Origin: Opisthocomus hoazin
Lineage: Eukaryota; Chordata; Aves; Opisthocomiformes; Opisthocomidae
Direction: 5' to 3'
NCBI RefSeq assembly: GCF_030867145.1
Contig: NC_134419.1
Span: 77,997,403 to 78,061,402, forward strand
Length of the DNA stretch: 64,000 bases
Shown: positions 50,495 through 64,000 of the stretch, piece by piece
How the letters are laid out: each line of letters starts with the position of its first letter
Numbering within the stretch: position 1 is the stretch's first letter
Position numbers and translations under genes: made by a program
The notes under the pieces: model-generated
The model's database searches: none
What the model saw: only the letters and a program-made list of their open reading frames with translations
Told to the model about the DNA's origin: nothing

Positions 50495-50506
50495 AAAAAA
50501 AAAAAA
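50495..50506. repeat. Poly-A tract, A12
   Basis: Short homopolymer run in otherwise unique intronic-looking sequence. Confidence 0.85.
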
Positions 50507-53500
50507 GCACCTGTGTTTATTCCAAACTTTCTGCTGAAATATAGGTATCTTTTAAATATATATGTACAATAGATCAGAAAACTTGTGTAAGCTAGAACTG
50601 AAATGAGATACTGATAACAGGGAGATTAGGAGAAAGTCAGCAGCAGCAATTTGTTGAGGTATTTGTACAGTACTTATTTTTGAGTTTTTCGCAACATGCA
50701 GTCTATTTTTAAGGCATGTGCAGAGTGTTGTGCTTTTTAGTTCAGCCGGTTTACTGCAGGTGTAGTAATTCCATCGATGATACTCTTTTGCCTGCCAGAA
50801 TCCTGTGTGTTGTCTGCAGAGGACGCCTTTGGGAAGTGGAAGAATTGATGGGAGACTTTTCTTGCTGATGGGAGAGGGTGATACTCTTGGACTGTATTTT
50901 CATTGCTGCTTACCTAGGTGGTAAAATCTGAGCACGCAGCAGTGAAAATACTCCAGTGAAACAGCTCCCTGAACAAGTGCAGCACTAAAGGCTGCTTTTT
51001 TATATGCTCCTGGTCCTGCCAGTGAGCGAGGGGCCGAGTGGCCTCGCTAGCAGTCGGTGCTGGCCCTGCATCTGCAGACTGGAGCCCTTGTCCTGCCCGG
51101 TGCTGTGGCTGTCGGGCACAGGGGAGCTGCTTCCGCGCAGCCCCAGCCACTGCTCACCGAGTCCGTCTGCTGTCGAACAGCCATGCCCTAAAAATGCCCC
51201 TTTTTCTCGGACTCCTGGTTGGGGAAGCGGCAAAGTAAAAAGAGCTGGTCGCAGAGATCTAGTGCTTGCCCATGCAGAAGTGATGTATCTGTGTTCAAAG
51301 GCATAAAGGAAGGAATAAAACTAGAAGGAGATTTGTTGGGGTAGTTTGTTGCTTGCAGTGACAGCCTGTTGTTGCTGGAAAATGTGGCACAACTCAGCTG
51401 TGGGTTTTTCTATCCTTTTTTATCGCCGCTGTAAAAAGGAAAAAGTGCTCAGTCCTGAAAACTGAGGTTATCAGAGATTTTCTTTTTCTAGCGTAAAGTA
51501 ATAATTTTTGCTAAGAATGAGAGATCTGAGCAGGTAAAACCAGAAAACAAAACTGTAAATCAGGTAGAGGTGCGACGAGATACAAATTAAAAATGATACC
51601 TGGGTGATGGAAGTGACAGGTTTTGGTTATTGCTGTTGGGAAGAGGCAGCTGTGCCGTGCCCCAGCAGCTGGAGGAAGCCGTACCAGTCGCACTGCTGCT
51701 CTCTGGAGATAACGCACACAAACGAGGATGCAGCAACATCCAGAATCACCAGGAAGAATGCAGCCTCTGAAAGTCTTTGGGTCAATAGCACTCTGAATTT
51801 TTAAGACAAAGCAAGTAGCAGATGATTTACATTGGAAGGAAGTGAAGTGTATTACTCATGTCACTTAAAAAAGATTGGGACAAAATAATTAGAAAAGCTG
51901 GAGGATTAACTTCTCTGCCAAAGTAAGGGACTTAGGTGGACTAAGAGGTCTCCTTCTTCTATGTTTTGTTGCTCTGGAGGCATTATAAGATACTTCAGAA
52001 TGAAATATGCAACTACACTTTCCTGACAAGAACTTACTCTCTTGAGACCAAGGAGTTTCAGGTTTCCTGATGGTTGGGTTTTTCTTTAATTATTGTGGTT
52101 CTTGAGTTTTTTTCCTCTTCAGTAAAATCAGTGTCTCTCTCATCCGCAATAACATTTAAAGAAAGCTCAGATAAAATGGAGCACTGCTGTAGTTCGTGAT
52201 GGTGCTCCTCGCAAGGGATGGGCTGAAGGCTAGCAGAGTAATTTTGATTATCAGCCAGCGTAACCGGAAGGAGGTGAACTATGGGAGCGTGATGCTTTGC
52301 CATCGCGTCCACAGGAAGGTGATGTTTAATGTAGATTGCAAGGAGGACGGAATAGTGTGGTTGGTTGTATAGGGCTAATACTCCCCTGGCCCCTGGTCCT
52401 TCAAGCCAGAGGTCATGGTGCCCCATGCTCTGCTGGGGTCCTGTCTACGTGTTCCCGGGGCTGGGACCACGCTCCATGAGGTTCATGCTCTGTCCTCTTT
52501 TATCTTGGTGTTCGCTCCCGTAATTTGTTACCTCCCTTGGTTCTTTTAATGAAAATTTTTATCAGAAACAACAGATAAATCCTTGGTGAATGAGAGAAAG
52601 CCCGCGTAATCATGACTTTAAGCCAACGATGAGAATTTGTGGTCGAAGACCCTATAGTTGTCAGTATATTTGATAAAGGACCTGTCAATATTTCCTCACC
52701 AAGCACTGTAATTCTGTAGCTTCAGAGCAGTTTTCACGAGTACATGGGATGCATTTTAATTTGTTTCCTAGAGGGGAAGCTCACTTTTTGACCAATGTTT
52801 CTGTCTTTTAATTTAGTTTGGTAAAATGTGGAAATTTGTAAACATATCCGTGTGTAAACTCTGCAGAGAATTTACCTTAAATTATAAGGGTACTTTCTTG
52901 TCTCACTTGCCTGACTAGTGCTCTATCTGCTCTCACTCCTAGTATGCTAGGCTATGCTAGGGATTTTTAGGCTTTCATTGCTGTAAGACAGGGAACATCT
53001 CCAAGCATACTTAAAATTTGTTTTTCTCGTAACAGATTTTATTGCTGAACCTGCCAGTTTCGTCATCTGTAACTGCTTCTCAAATGACTTGCAAACTAGT
53101 TGTGCAAATTAAAGAATAAACAAAACCAATCTTCATCCGATACAACTTTATCGATTAATCCTTCCTTCATCTTGCTTACTATTTCTTTTAGTAAATTCTA
53201 TTTTTATTGTCTTTTGCCCTTTAATCTTGTCGTCTTTGCTCTCTGTCCTTTGATCATTTGTTTTCTTTGCATTCCTAGCCTTGATTTCTGCTGTAATATG
53301 CTGTATATTGCTTGAGCTACAGTGCTGTGCTTTTTCGTGAGCCGTAGGCTATTGATTTAAACAGGCAATGAACACTGTTTGTATCCTGTGTTCTGCGGGT
53401 TTAGATGTCTCGGGTACTTTCCGAGGTTTTTTTGATTTAGATTTAGATTTCACGAACCTATTCAATCATATTGCACAATGTCACTTAAAATGTTTAATTA

Positions 53501-54717
53501 CTTGACAATATTAATTTATCTGCTGCCTATCTTTCTGCTGATCTGGTACAATTGGGCAAAGTTTGCAAATTGCTACTGGGAGCGAGATTGTAGTGAAATA
53601 GCTTTCATGCTGCAGAAGAAAAGCCTTTGTGTAACCAAGTTAAAATGATATATGCCTTTCCTGTTAAATATAGGGATGAGTTTAAATGGATTCACATTAT
53701 CATTTTGTTTGCAGTTGTCAAAAGCTCATTAATTTCCAGTCAAACTACCTAGCTTGCTGCTTCAAATTGCTTTTAAATTACACGTGTGCTGATCAATCTT
53801 AAAAAGCCAAATTAAAAACTCAGCTGAGGGCACGTTTCAAGGCCACAGATACAACACTTCATTCTAATCTGTTTTTTACAGGCTAACCTCCCACCTCCAG
53901 CACCTCTCCAGTTCCCGGCAGAACTGGGGGGAGAGGAAATTTCAGTGACTTAAATATTTCTGGGAACGCGGGGAGGACAGGAAAAGATGCAAACAGGGAA
54001 CTATATTTAAATAATGACCTATTTGCATTACTTAAACTACTAGAGACAAACCTAGGAAGATGTGATGTTGAGATAATTGGTGCTATCACAATGTGTGATA
54101 TTTTTATTTTTTTAAGAAGACTTGCTGTGATTCCACTGAGATCCCTCTGTGGTGCACCTGAGCATACCGTGGCTTCACCTGGGACCCAGAATGATGTGCA
54201 GGAGAGCTCTTGGCAGCCAGCTTCTTCACCTTTTCTTTATTTTGATATCTTTTAGCAGCAAACTGCAGAAGCTATTTAGAAGTTCTGTGTACGTGTGACT
54301 TGGCTGAGTTGAAATTTGTGCTGAAAAAGCTTGAGAATTGCTGTACTACATCAAACTTCAAATTTGGCCCTTCAAATTTGACCTCATTCACCACGATCTG
54401 CAGAGGAAGAAACTTGAATAATTTCCTTGAAAAATCACTGAACACTCAAAGCCTGCTCTGTAAACAGTGGTTTCCATTTCCAGAGGCCCTTGGTTAGCAA
54501 TTTATTCTTTGAAATGAAAGCTTAATGCCTTCCAAAGAGGTTGTGTATTTTGTCTAACCTAGCTCTGTGTGTGCAGTTAACATCTTCAGGCTCAGTTCTG
54601 CCGCTGTCCTGGCAGCAGGTCTGCATACTTTTTCTTTCAGTAGTGTTAAATTTAAATAGAATTTATGTTTAAACATAATAAATTGTAGCAGATTAATTGT
54701 GCATGATATCTTTTAGA

Positions 54718-54731
54718 TTTTTTTTTTTTTT
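54718..54731. repeat. Poly-T tract, T14
   Basis: Homopolymer run within AT-rich sequence; no attached retroelement is recognised. Confidence 0.85.
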
Positions 54732-57700
54732 GATGCTCAGTCCTCCCTCATCTACTCAGCTCTTTCACTTCAGTTTTAGCAGCTGTAATGTAATCCCTGG
54801 TGTTGGTTTTGCTCAAAAAAAAGGCAAGAGAAAGATCCTGCAGTGCCCGAACCTCCGTAGCATCTTCTGTATCTTAGAAGGAGAGAGAACCGGAGTGAAA
54901 TACTGCTGGCAAAGCAGGGAGCAGCTTGCACTGTACTGTTCCCTGAGAATAGAACAACTTCTTTGGGGCATTACACGTGCTGACTGAGACTTGACTGCAG
55001 CAGCTATGTTTGTAGCTGTCAGCCTGTGTGGGAAGTGGAGGTAGCTTCTGTTCCTCTTCGGGGATTGTGTAAAAGAGAACTGAAACACAGGGGCTGTCAG
55101 AGGGATGGGAGCATGGAGCCGGGGAATCGCGACTGGTTGATCTCCAGCCTGCCCCTGTAATCCCTACAGCGCCGGTGTTTTAGCTAATTAATGCTGTGCA
55201 GGGTGCTTTGGTGTTGAAGGTGTTCTTTAAGGACAGTTTTGCTCTATGTACTTTTCTTGAAATTGGACTCACAGGTGATTGATTATGAAATGCTGAAAGG
55301 AGGAAAAAAGATTATGTTAGAAAATTCCCTCTGGGGGAGGGCTGTGATTTTTACTTTTTTAAAGGAGAAATTATCTTGCTTGCAAAATGAGATGAAAGGC
55401 ACGCAGTGCTTGCTCTTTCAGTGACAGATTAGCAAAATAAAAATGTTTTGGTTTTTGAGACGATGCATTTATTTACCTTAGCCCTCGTGGCAAGGTAGGA
55501 CCCTCAAGCGACTCTGTATTTTTTGGAGACAAAGCTCATCTTGGAGTTCTTGGAGGATGGATGAATGAGAATCCACTGGTCCTGTCCAGCCTGGCTCTGG
55601 TCTGCCGAGATCTGACCCCTCCGGAGAGAAACCCTTCAGCCCCTTGAAACCGGTACAGCGTGCTCTGGTGACAGAGCATCCCTGAGCTTGTGTCCTCAGG
55701 GCACCTCGCAGCGAAAGCTGGGCCGTGGCTGCTGCCCCGCGGGACGCTGCCATCGCTGGGAGCTGTGATCGGAACCGGCTCTGGAGCGTGGGAAAGGAAG
55801 GAACTGTCCCGCCGGCCGGGGCTCGCAGGAGCGTGCCCAGCTGTCAGGGGCCCAGCGCAGGGGAAAGCCAGGTTCTGTCAGCTTTTCAGCTAGAAAATGC
55901 CTTCACAGCTGTGTACCAGTTTTCAGAGGTGTGTTACAAGCTTTTATTTCTGACTTTCTACCCGAATTTATATGTATTTATTTTAAACTCTGTAAGTTTA
56001 ATGTTTTCTGCTAAACATGGTCATCATCTTCAAAACCTCCAGACTCTCCTGGTCTCTTACAGCTGAGCATGGAGCTGTAGTCCTGTGCTGTTACACAGCC
56101 CCATATCTAGCCAGCAGCACTTTTAACATCTTAAATGATGATGTTACTCCACAAAGACATGTTGAAAGGTTGGCGGGTTCCTGCTTATTCATTTAACCAG
56201 TTGCTCAACACAAAGTCATGCTTTTCGCGGTGTTGGTGTGGGGCTGGCCCGCGGGAGCCCTGCCAGTGCTCCGTCTCACGGCTCTCAACCCTTGTTCCCT
56301 GCAAGTAATTAATCTCCTGAGCACTGATTGGATCTACTAGGTTTGATTTTTACTCAGTTGCTTGCAAAATACATTTCTGAAGGCGTCGGTGGCTTGGACA
56401 CGTAACGGTGACTTCCCCAAAATACGTGTGCTCGGCCTGGAAGGGAAGAACTGCGTTCTCGTCCCCATCCCGGGGCTTTCGCCTGTGGTGCTCAGCCCCG
56501 TGGTAACGTGGTGTGACTGGTAACAGCAACGTCGGCTTTGTAGCAAACACAGAGCGAGGGCCTGATGCGGTTCAAGTGGTTTTTGAGTGTCTGGACTGTG
56601 TTGCAGAAAACAGCGTTTCCGCATTTACTGCTCTCTGTAGGTATGTGGTGTTACAACTGAGAAGTAGAGGCTGGTGATCCAAGGTCAGTGGGACGGGCAG
56701 ACCGGTGGGGTGTGTTAGTAGCTTATCCGTTAGTAAAACTGGTGGTAGGATCACTTTGAAAGCATTCCTTTTATAAAAGTACATTTATGGAAAAAGTTTG
56801 TATTGTGTTTTACTTTTAAAAACACTAAAAATCCCCCAAAAAACAAACTAAAAGCTTGTCCTGCAGAGAATGATACGCCTCTTTGATGATGCATTAGTGC
56901 TCAGGTTGATATGCTCCCGTTTTAGGTAGATGGACAGACTGAAGTTCAGCGCAGAATGGGCGCTGAATCGCAGTGCGGAGTCAGAGCTAGAATATTCCGT
57001 CTGCCTCCCAGTAGTCGGGTTATTCTCATAACAAGGAGAATGAAATCCGCTCTGCAGCCCCTCGGAGAACTGGTCCTGGCACGCAGCGTGCCGGTGGGAA
57101 CCGGGGGTGTTCTGTGTTGGGGAGCAGGTCCGGTGGCTGCTGGGGCGGAGGGGGGCTGTGCCCCTGCCTTCTGGGACTGCCACGGGACGCTCCTTGGGTG
57201 TCTGCACGCAGAGAACGCTGCGCTGATGTGTGTGAGAAATGGGTATTCACGCGGGCTGTATTTTAACACTTCTGCCGTGGTCAGGATGGAGACTTGATGG
57301 CGGGGTAAATTCTCAAGCTGTTGTATCTGTCAGTGAGGTGTGCTGCTGTTAATACACTCACCAGCCTCCAGTGCCCTGTGTAACACTGTGTTTTATCCAA
57401 GATTAGGGTATTGCTGTGTTTTTGGAGGCAAACTGTTTGTGAACGTCACAGAATTAAAGCCTCTAGGAACCTAGATACATTGCTATTTTAATATTACTGG
57501 AAACTTGAAAACTTGTATTTCCCAGTTTATAAACTTGGGTTTATGCGCTCCCCAGCACTGTACCCCTAACCTAGCAGGCTGGTTGACTTAAGCTCTGTCT
57601 TTAGTCGCTACAAAGAATCTTCTGCAGGGATCATTCAGCCAAGCTGTGGGCTTCTGCCCTGTGCTGAGGGCCCTTCTTGTCTGCAGACACCTGTCCTACC

Positions 57701-59733
57701 TTGTCCCTCGCTGTCATGAGGGAAGGGAGCGTGGGGCGATTAACTGGTGGAGTTGCAGTGTTGGGTGAGGTACATTTTATGTACCTATTTGTGTCCATGC
57801 AGGTACAGAGATTGATTCTTAGCAGCTGAAAGAAACTTACCAAAGCCAACAGAACAAGACCAATAGACTAAAATATTTTTGATGCATTATGTCTTGTATA
57901 CAAATAACAATGATAACCTGATAAAATACTGGTAAGGAAGGCTCATGGCCAGTTTGAATGAGAATAAAACGAGGTGTGTTTTTAAGACTTGAAGTGAAAC
58001 TTCAGCCTGTTGACATTTAGTTGCCAGGGGTGGAGGTGTCTTGTGGCAGGGAAGAGTGGTGTGGGGAAAGACAAGGTGAAAAGAACAGATAATGTGAACT
58101 GAAGAGAGGGCTGTGGTGATGCCTGGGTGAGTGGCAGGTGGGTGAGGTTATGAAAAACCCACGGAACGGGCACGGTTGCGAATGTGGAAGTGGGCTCGCA
58201 AGTTCCTGGCTCTGCTGGCCGTCGTCTGCTCGGTATAACCAGGCGTAGGGCAGGAGTTAAGGGTGATGGGCTTTCCTGTTCCTGCTTTGAATAAGGAGAA
58301 CCTGAATCCAAAGCACACCTTGCAAATGTATCCTTATGCACATTAGAGACTCTGCCATAAAAATTATTTTTGTGGCAAGATCTACCCTGTTTTTTTAATG
58401 AACTGAATCTGGCTGTGCTGTAGCTTTGGCTTAGATAAGCACATTTCCCCATTGCTGTTCATTTCGAGACACTGCGTGGCTTTGATGGTATTACTGAAAA
58501 TTGCTTCAAAATGCAAGAACGAAAGGAAAAGGCTGAAATTTTTAATTAAATATTGTATTCCTTTGGAGTATTTTTCAGCGGAGGCAGCGCAAGCGCATCT
58601 GTAGATGTCTGGTGGGCTGCTGCTCAGCCCTGCCGTGAGGAACCACAAACAGCCATTGTGCTGGGCAGCGCGGCTGGCTCTGGAGCGCGCCCGTCGTACG
58701 GCGCCCAACACTGCGGCTATTCACGGCGTCCCCTTCAAGGGGCTGACAGCAAGCTTTATCTCTGCACAGAAACTAGAATTTTCCTCTGGGACAGGAGCAA
58801 CAAAGCTCGAGGGGAAAAATGACCGCGTTCAGCACCGATTTGTTTCATCCTGTCAACGGCAAGGCGGGAGCGTAGGGAAGTCTCCCCTTCCCCGGGCCGA
58901 AGGCAGGTGCTACCAACTCTTCAGTGTCTGGGGCTTATGGCTGTGTTTTATCTTATGTGAGTTATTTGTTTTGTTTTTTTTTAATCTTATTAGGTCGGAA
59001 GGGGGTAATGCTTTTTCTAAAGATTCCTCGTAGTACTGGTCTGTTTTCTTTAATGCTGTGTTGATTACATGTGTATTGGTGAATTGTATCTATGGAATAT
59101 AAATGCACCTTCCAAATGTTGTTGTGATCTTGGTGAGAAGGAAAAGGGAACTCTTTCAGCGTCTGAAATCAATAGATAGATATGGTACAGCGTGCAAGCG
59201 TCGGAAGTTCTGCTGCATTTGCTGGGAGTTGGTGGCCTGTCAGGATTTGCCACTTAGGGATTTGCAGCAGTCAAGCGGTAGCTAAGAAATTTTCAAAAGT
59301 ATCAAACAGGTTCTGTTAATTTGCAGGGCCAAGAAGAAACAAAACTCGGAAACCGCAGAGGCATTTGTGTGATTTCTAACTCCGTGGTTAAGAACTCCCA
59401 TAGGAACCTCTTAAAACCAACAGGTGTTTTCTAGCTTTTTGGGTCTTCATTGTTTTCTAGCATTTTAGGTCTCCCTGGAAACATATAAACAGTTGCATCA
59501 CATGCCTGCTCTTTGCTCAGAGTCTTTAAATACTGAAACCCTCGTTTAATTGCAACACACGCTGTTTGGTAATATGAATTTGTGAAATAGTGTGTCCTTA
59601 AAATAGCTTGATGCCTAGGTCATGGTAAATACATAATCAAATTCAAGCTGTACCAGGATAGTAAGTAGTGGCAATTGGTAGTTCTTGTAGTAAAATGAAT
59701 TCCGGGATTGTTGGGACAGCAGTACTATTGTGG

Positions 59734-59765
59734 TTTTTTTTTGTTTGAGGGTTTTTTTTTTTTTT
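59734..59765. repeat. T-rich simple repeat
   Basis: T9, a short G/T spacer, then T14 ending in CAG. It resembles a long polypyrimidine tract with an AG, but no exon-like sequence follows, so it is listed only as a simple repeat. Confidence 0.8.
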
Positions 59766-60601
59766 CAGTTGATTTTAATTATGACCAAAGTTAAATAATT
59801 GAGCAACGATGATGTTTGTGGCAGCAATTCCCTGGTGTTTCTGGGCCCTGAAATAGGACATTTCTCTGTACTGAATCCTGTAGCCCTTGTTGCTTCTGGA
59901 TTATTTGGCAGCTGTTCATTTTATTTTATTGTTTCCCAAGGCATGCAAGCAGGTAGTGAATACATTTATGCTGTCATTTCTTTCTGTAGGAAGAATGGGC
60001 AAACGAGGCATTGCCTGTTTACAAAGTTTCTGGAACGCTAGATTCATTTGCGTGCTTTGTTTCCAAGCAAACAAAGTCAGGACAATGGAGAAAGGATATT
60101 GTTATTGAGCCTCTGGGACTCTGCTGCTGCATTTTATTTTGAAATAGACTTTAATATTTCTGACCTGATATCCTGAGCCATGTAAGAAAATTCCAAGCGG
60201 ACAGCTAGCTTTCCTTATTTTGGAAATATCTCTGCTTCCTCCATGTGTGGTTTTTGGGTTTTGTTTTTTTTTAAACATAGGTTGCAGGTTATTTTCTTGA
60301 TGTCGGAACAGCTGATCTGCTGGTGGTGCATCACTGTATTGGAAGAGTTCAGCAGAAATTAATTCTGAACACAAATCAAACCAGCTAATGTAATGTCAGT
60401 GTCCTGCTGGAAGGTAAAGCAGAAAGTAAAAAAAGAGAACAAATTATGCAAGTAAATAGCATTGCAAGCGGGAACATTGAGTTATGGGATTAGATGATAG
60501 ATGTTGTTTGAGATGGTCTGGAGTGCCAGTCCGTGAGCTTTTGGCCAGGTAGGATCGAGTCTCTCAAAAACCGTTGCAGATCTTCCACTTGCATCTGAGT
60601 T

Positions 60602-60817
60602 TGAGGAAGAACTACTTCCCTCTGAGGGTGACGGAGCCCTGGCCCAGGCTGCCCAGGGAGGCTGTGGAGTCTCCTTCTCTGGAGATATTCCAGCCCCGCC
60701 TGGACGTGGTGCTGTGCAGCCTGCTCTGGGTGACCCTGCTTGGGCAGGGGGTTGGGCTGGGTGACCCACAGAGGTCCCTGTCAACCCCTGCCATTCTGTG
60801 ATTCTGTGATGCTGTGA
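60602..60817 (+). mobile_element. CR1 LINE, 3' fragment (about 216 bp)
   Basis: Plus-strand CR1 3' UTR from TGAGGAAGAACTACTTCCCT to the ATTCTGTGATTCTGTGATGC terminus with the end at 60817. It is nearly identical over its length to the end of the 44435-45113 copy, including GGCCCAGGCTGCCCAGGGAG and GACCCACAGAGGTCCCTG. The close match indicates a comparatively recent insertion of the same subfamily. Confidence 0.96.
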
Positions 60818-62379
60818 ATGAACGAGGCGCCTTTGTAGTATTGTATCCAGGAGGGGACTAAAATTATGTCATGGCCTGGTGGTCCAGAGATCTGAATCCA
60901 AACTACTTTTCCTTCCACCCTTGAATAATAATACTAGGAGATGTATATTCCTTAGATGTGTTAAAACTTTATTTTATAATGTTGTTTCATGTTAGCTGAA
61001 CGCCCCGGAGCGGGCAGGGATGCCTCTTTCCAGCCCGAAGGAAAGCACTCGAGCGGTACTTCAACACAACAGTCCAGTTTGATGCTGTCTGGGTTTAATT
61101 TAGCAGATTCAGGGCATTTTCTGGGGTTATTTTTAAAAGAGAAGGAACGACTTTCTTGCTGGCAGTGCTGAGCAGTTGTTGCTGTGTGTGGGTGGGCTGT
61201 GTGCGCGCGGTTACACTTTATTTCAGTTGTTCTCTCGGGGGATACCTTCTCGCCATTTATGTCTTCAATAACATGTTTACTGTTAGCATTTCGAGAAGAA
61301 AGATTCTGCTGGTTTTCATTTCCCTTTTACAATGTTTCTGCATAACAAATGCAACACATTTATTGGATAGTCTTGTTGAGTTAACCTCAGTTGCCAGTAG
61401 CCCACAACGATGAGCCGGGAGCCAGCTTGGTCTATGCAAACCGCGTTTCAGCAGTGCTTCTGCTACCCTTGAAATAAAAAGTTTAATGATATTGTGAAAT
61501 AATGCATGGTATTGTGAAAATACCAAGTATATTGTTGCACGGGATGAAGACACGGACAGGGATAGATATCTGGGCTAATGCAGTGGCGTTCGCGTGCTGT
61601 TTGCTTTCGAGGCTTAGGCTGTGTGATTTTGGAGAGTGCCTCCGATGCCGACCTGGGGGGGATGGTTCGTGCAGGAGCCTGATTAGATCTTGATCTGAGG
61701 CGTAAAGCGATCATTCCTGGTAACAAAAAGACATTTCTGTAGCGCATGTCTGTTAGAGGGATGAGGGTAGTTGTCACATAGGAAATTACCATCAAAAGCA
61801 GAGGTAAGAGTTGCAGTCAAAAGTTTTTTTTTCAGGATCGTTACAGAATTTGCACATGGCTGAAGAAATCTCATTGGCAAATGCAGGTTTTGGAGAAGAG
61901 GAGCTACAGAAAGGTGCTTCTCCTTACAGTAAACGCAGGAGGAATGAAGAGAGAGAAATCCTTCCTTAAATGCACAGATGTATTTGCTGCCATCAGTAAA
62001 GGTGACTCAAACATTCTGCGTACTGTCTCAAAAAGATTAAAAAATTGTGATAACTAGAGGAGCTTATGATAACTTGGTAATAGACCTCATCTTCCAGCAT
62101 TCGTGCTATCATTTAATTTCTGAAGGCTCTGGGCTGGGGTGTGGTTCTTCTCTCGGTTTTCCCCACCAGCTGTGGTTTATCTAGTGAGGAGCTGCTAAAC
62201 TGGTCATAGCTCTGAGGGCTCAGCTTCCTGAGGGCCCTGAATTTTAGGTTGAAAGTTGAGAATAGTCAGAAGTGTTTAAAACTAGATCCTTTCGGTTGCT
62301 GCCCCTCTGAAACGGATCTCCCTGGGAGCTGTGGTTGCAGAAGGGGCCCTTGACACTCCAAAGGGAGATGTAAGATGTA

Positions 62380-62540
62380 GAGAGGTGGTCGATGCCCTGT
62401 CCCTGGGAACATTCAAGCCCAGGTTGGACGGGGCTCTGAGCAACCTGATCCGATTGAAGATGTCCCTGCTCATGGCAGGGGGGTGGGGCTGGATGGCCTT
62501 TCAAGGTCCTCAAACCCAAACCATTCTGTGATTCTGTGTT
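62380..62540 (+). mobile_element. CR1 LINE, 3' fragment of a third subfamily
   Basis: Plus-strand CR1 3' end: CCTGTCCCTGGGAACATTCA, GGTTGGACGGGGCTCTGAGC, AACCTGATC, GGCTGGATGGCCTTTCAAGG and the ATTCTGTGATTCTGTG terminus. The GAGCAACCTGATC and GGATGGCCTTTCAAGGTCC signatures differ from the other copies here and mark a separate CR1 subfamily. Sequence just upstream (62330-62379) may be a more diverged extension. Confidence 0.9.
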
Positions 62541-64000
62541 ACAAAGGAATATGCATGACCCAAGGGACTGGATGTTGATTTTTCTGCCATGCACCTGGAG
62601 TGCAGACACTTGTTCTTGGTGTGGCCCATCAGTCTCTTGGGTAATTCATGTCATGGCTCTTGCTTTGCGGACCTGCCTGCCAGGTCCCATCACCATCTCT
62701 GTCCCTCCTGTAGCTTCAACCTCGGAGCGAATGGGAGAGAAGAGCACATGAGTACAAAGGCTTTCTAAGTTGATTTCTAGCCCTGCAGTGTTTATAGTTG
62801 GATTCGTCCGTGTAGGCCTATCTGACCACCAGTATTGGAGGGAAAGGTTCATCTGAAAGAAAGGCTTTGTTATTTCAGCCTCTTGAAGGCAACCAAGCCA
62901 CATAGGGTGTCTTAGTGGAAAAACAGAGTCTGTGCCAACAACTGGGCATAATTCTCCACAGTTCAAGGAGTGGAACAGACTGGGACAGCAGTAGAGCCCA
63001 TGGACAGTCAAATCTACCTCTTGATTTCAAAACCCTGTCGTATGTGGACTTCACTCTGAAAAATGTGTGTGTTAATATATGCATTGGAAGTTACGGCACT
63101 CTGGAGGTGGCAGGAGAGGGTGGCCTTGAGCAACTCCTGGAGATCCCAAGAAGATATATTGGTGTTCATTATGGGTTTCACTTGGAGTTGCAGAACTCCT
63201 TCATCATTGTATTTTGCCAAATATTGAGAGTCCATGCAAAATCTCGTATTTTTGAAAGGAGATTTATCTGTTTTCATTTCACCCTCCCACCAGCAGTTTT
63301 TGTTTTGCATCTGGATTTCTGGTTGTTTATCCAGTCTTCAAACATGAACATCTGACGTGCTTCTGGAGCTAGTAGTAATAATGACTTAAGAAAGAATGAA
63401 GTTCACTGTTGCTTTTATGATAATCGTATGGAAGAATAGCTGAAATAAGGAAAAACTGATACAAGTTTACTTTTCATCTACCACATTAGGCAAATAGTGG
63501 TTCTGAGTTTCTGCAGGAAGGACTTAGGATAGCAGCGGCCAAGCAAAAAGGTCGAGTCCCTGTTGGATGTATCCAGTATATTCAAATGAAGGGAAATTTG
63601 TATAAATGCGAACATGAAATGCTCCCTGAGGGCAGTAGCTTTTATTTATCCCCTCAGTGTTACAGCAGGCAAACTTGGAACCAATTTCTGCTCTTCAAAG
63701 CATCACTGCGAGTCTCTGGAGGATGCTGTCCTCCTTCCTGCACATTTGCAGGTCTCCAAGGAAGAGTCCTCTCCAGTTGGCTCAGTACGTGAAGCTGGAA
63801 GTTTCTTCTGCACTAAGGCAGAGGAACAGTTTATTCACATCACGTCTGTTCTTAAACAGAAAGGAAGAAAAGACTATAGGTTAACTTGCCATCAGTACAC
63901 GTTTATATTGAAAACTGACAGTTGCAAGGGGAAGAAAGTCACCTCTCCTGTACTGCAATGTTAGACAACAAAATAGTTACTTGACTCTTACTGATTGATC

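Larger units (their letters stand above)
45438..64000 (+). other. Probable PTPRE intron 1 (no coding exon seen)
   Basis: If the donor at 45438 is used, the rest of the window is intronic on the plus strand. I looked for the signal peptide and transmembrane exon of the receptor form, the short N-terminus of the cytosolic form and tyrosine-phosphatase motifs (HCSAG, the KNRY region) and found none. Open frames up to 186 codons (47435-46875 minus) and 156 codons (58452-57982 minus) match no known family. Three CR1 copies, all in plus orientation, and several homopolymer runs are listed separately. The rest is unique AT-rich sequence. Confidence 0.45.

Overview
The window is vertebrate nuclear DNA, almost certainly from a bird. 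Twelve CR1 LINE fragments are scattered through it. Most carry the typical avian CR1 3' end, with repeated ATTCTGTG-like octamers next to a GGTTGGACT-type segment. I saw no mammalian-type SINEs. Genes are sparse and split by long introns, and nearly all long open frames are chance frames, repeat-derived or CpG-island frames. The species cannot be named from this sequence.

One protein-coding gene is clear: CLRN3 (clarin-3, a four-pass membrane protein) on the minus strand. It has three coding exons at 36507-36279, 30621-30442 and 28524-28250. The exons join in phase through good GT/AG splice sites into an intact 227-residue protein, close to the human length of about 226.

About 8.6 kb upstream of the CLRN3 start codon, on the other side of a young minisatellite (39251-39838), lies a strong CpG island (about 45125-46180). 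It contains a good plus-strand splice donor after 45437. In mammals PTPRE starts divergently just upstream of CLRN3. I therefore infer that the island is the PTPRE promoter with a non-coding first exon, and that 45438-64000 is its first intron. No PTPRE coding exon is visible, so this call rests on gene order.

Layout: 1-28 kb is gene-poor intergenic DNA with CR1 fragments and one GC-rich, CpG-bearing patch near 24.2-24.8 kb. CLRN3 occupies 28.2-36.5 kb. The CLRN3/PTPRE interval at 36.5-45.1 kb holds the minisatellite and two CR1 copies. From 45.1 kb to the end are the CpG island and probable PTPRE intron 1 with three more CR1 copies. The most unusual structure is the minisatellite: a 12-unit, 249-bp higher-order block occurs twice in tandem, and all its units differ in length by multiples of three.
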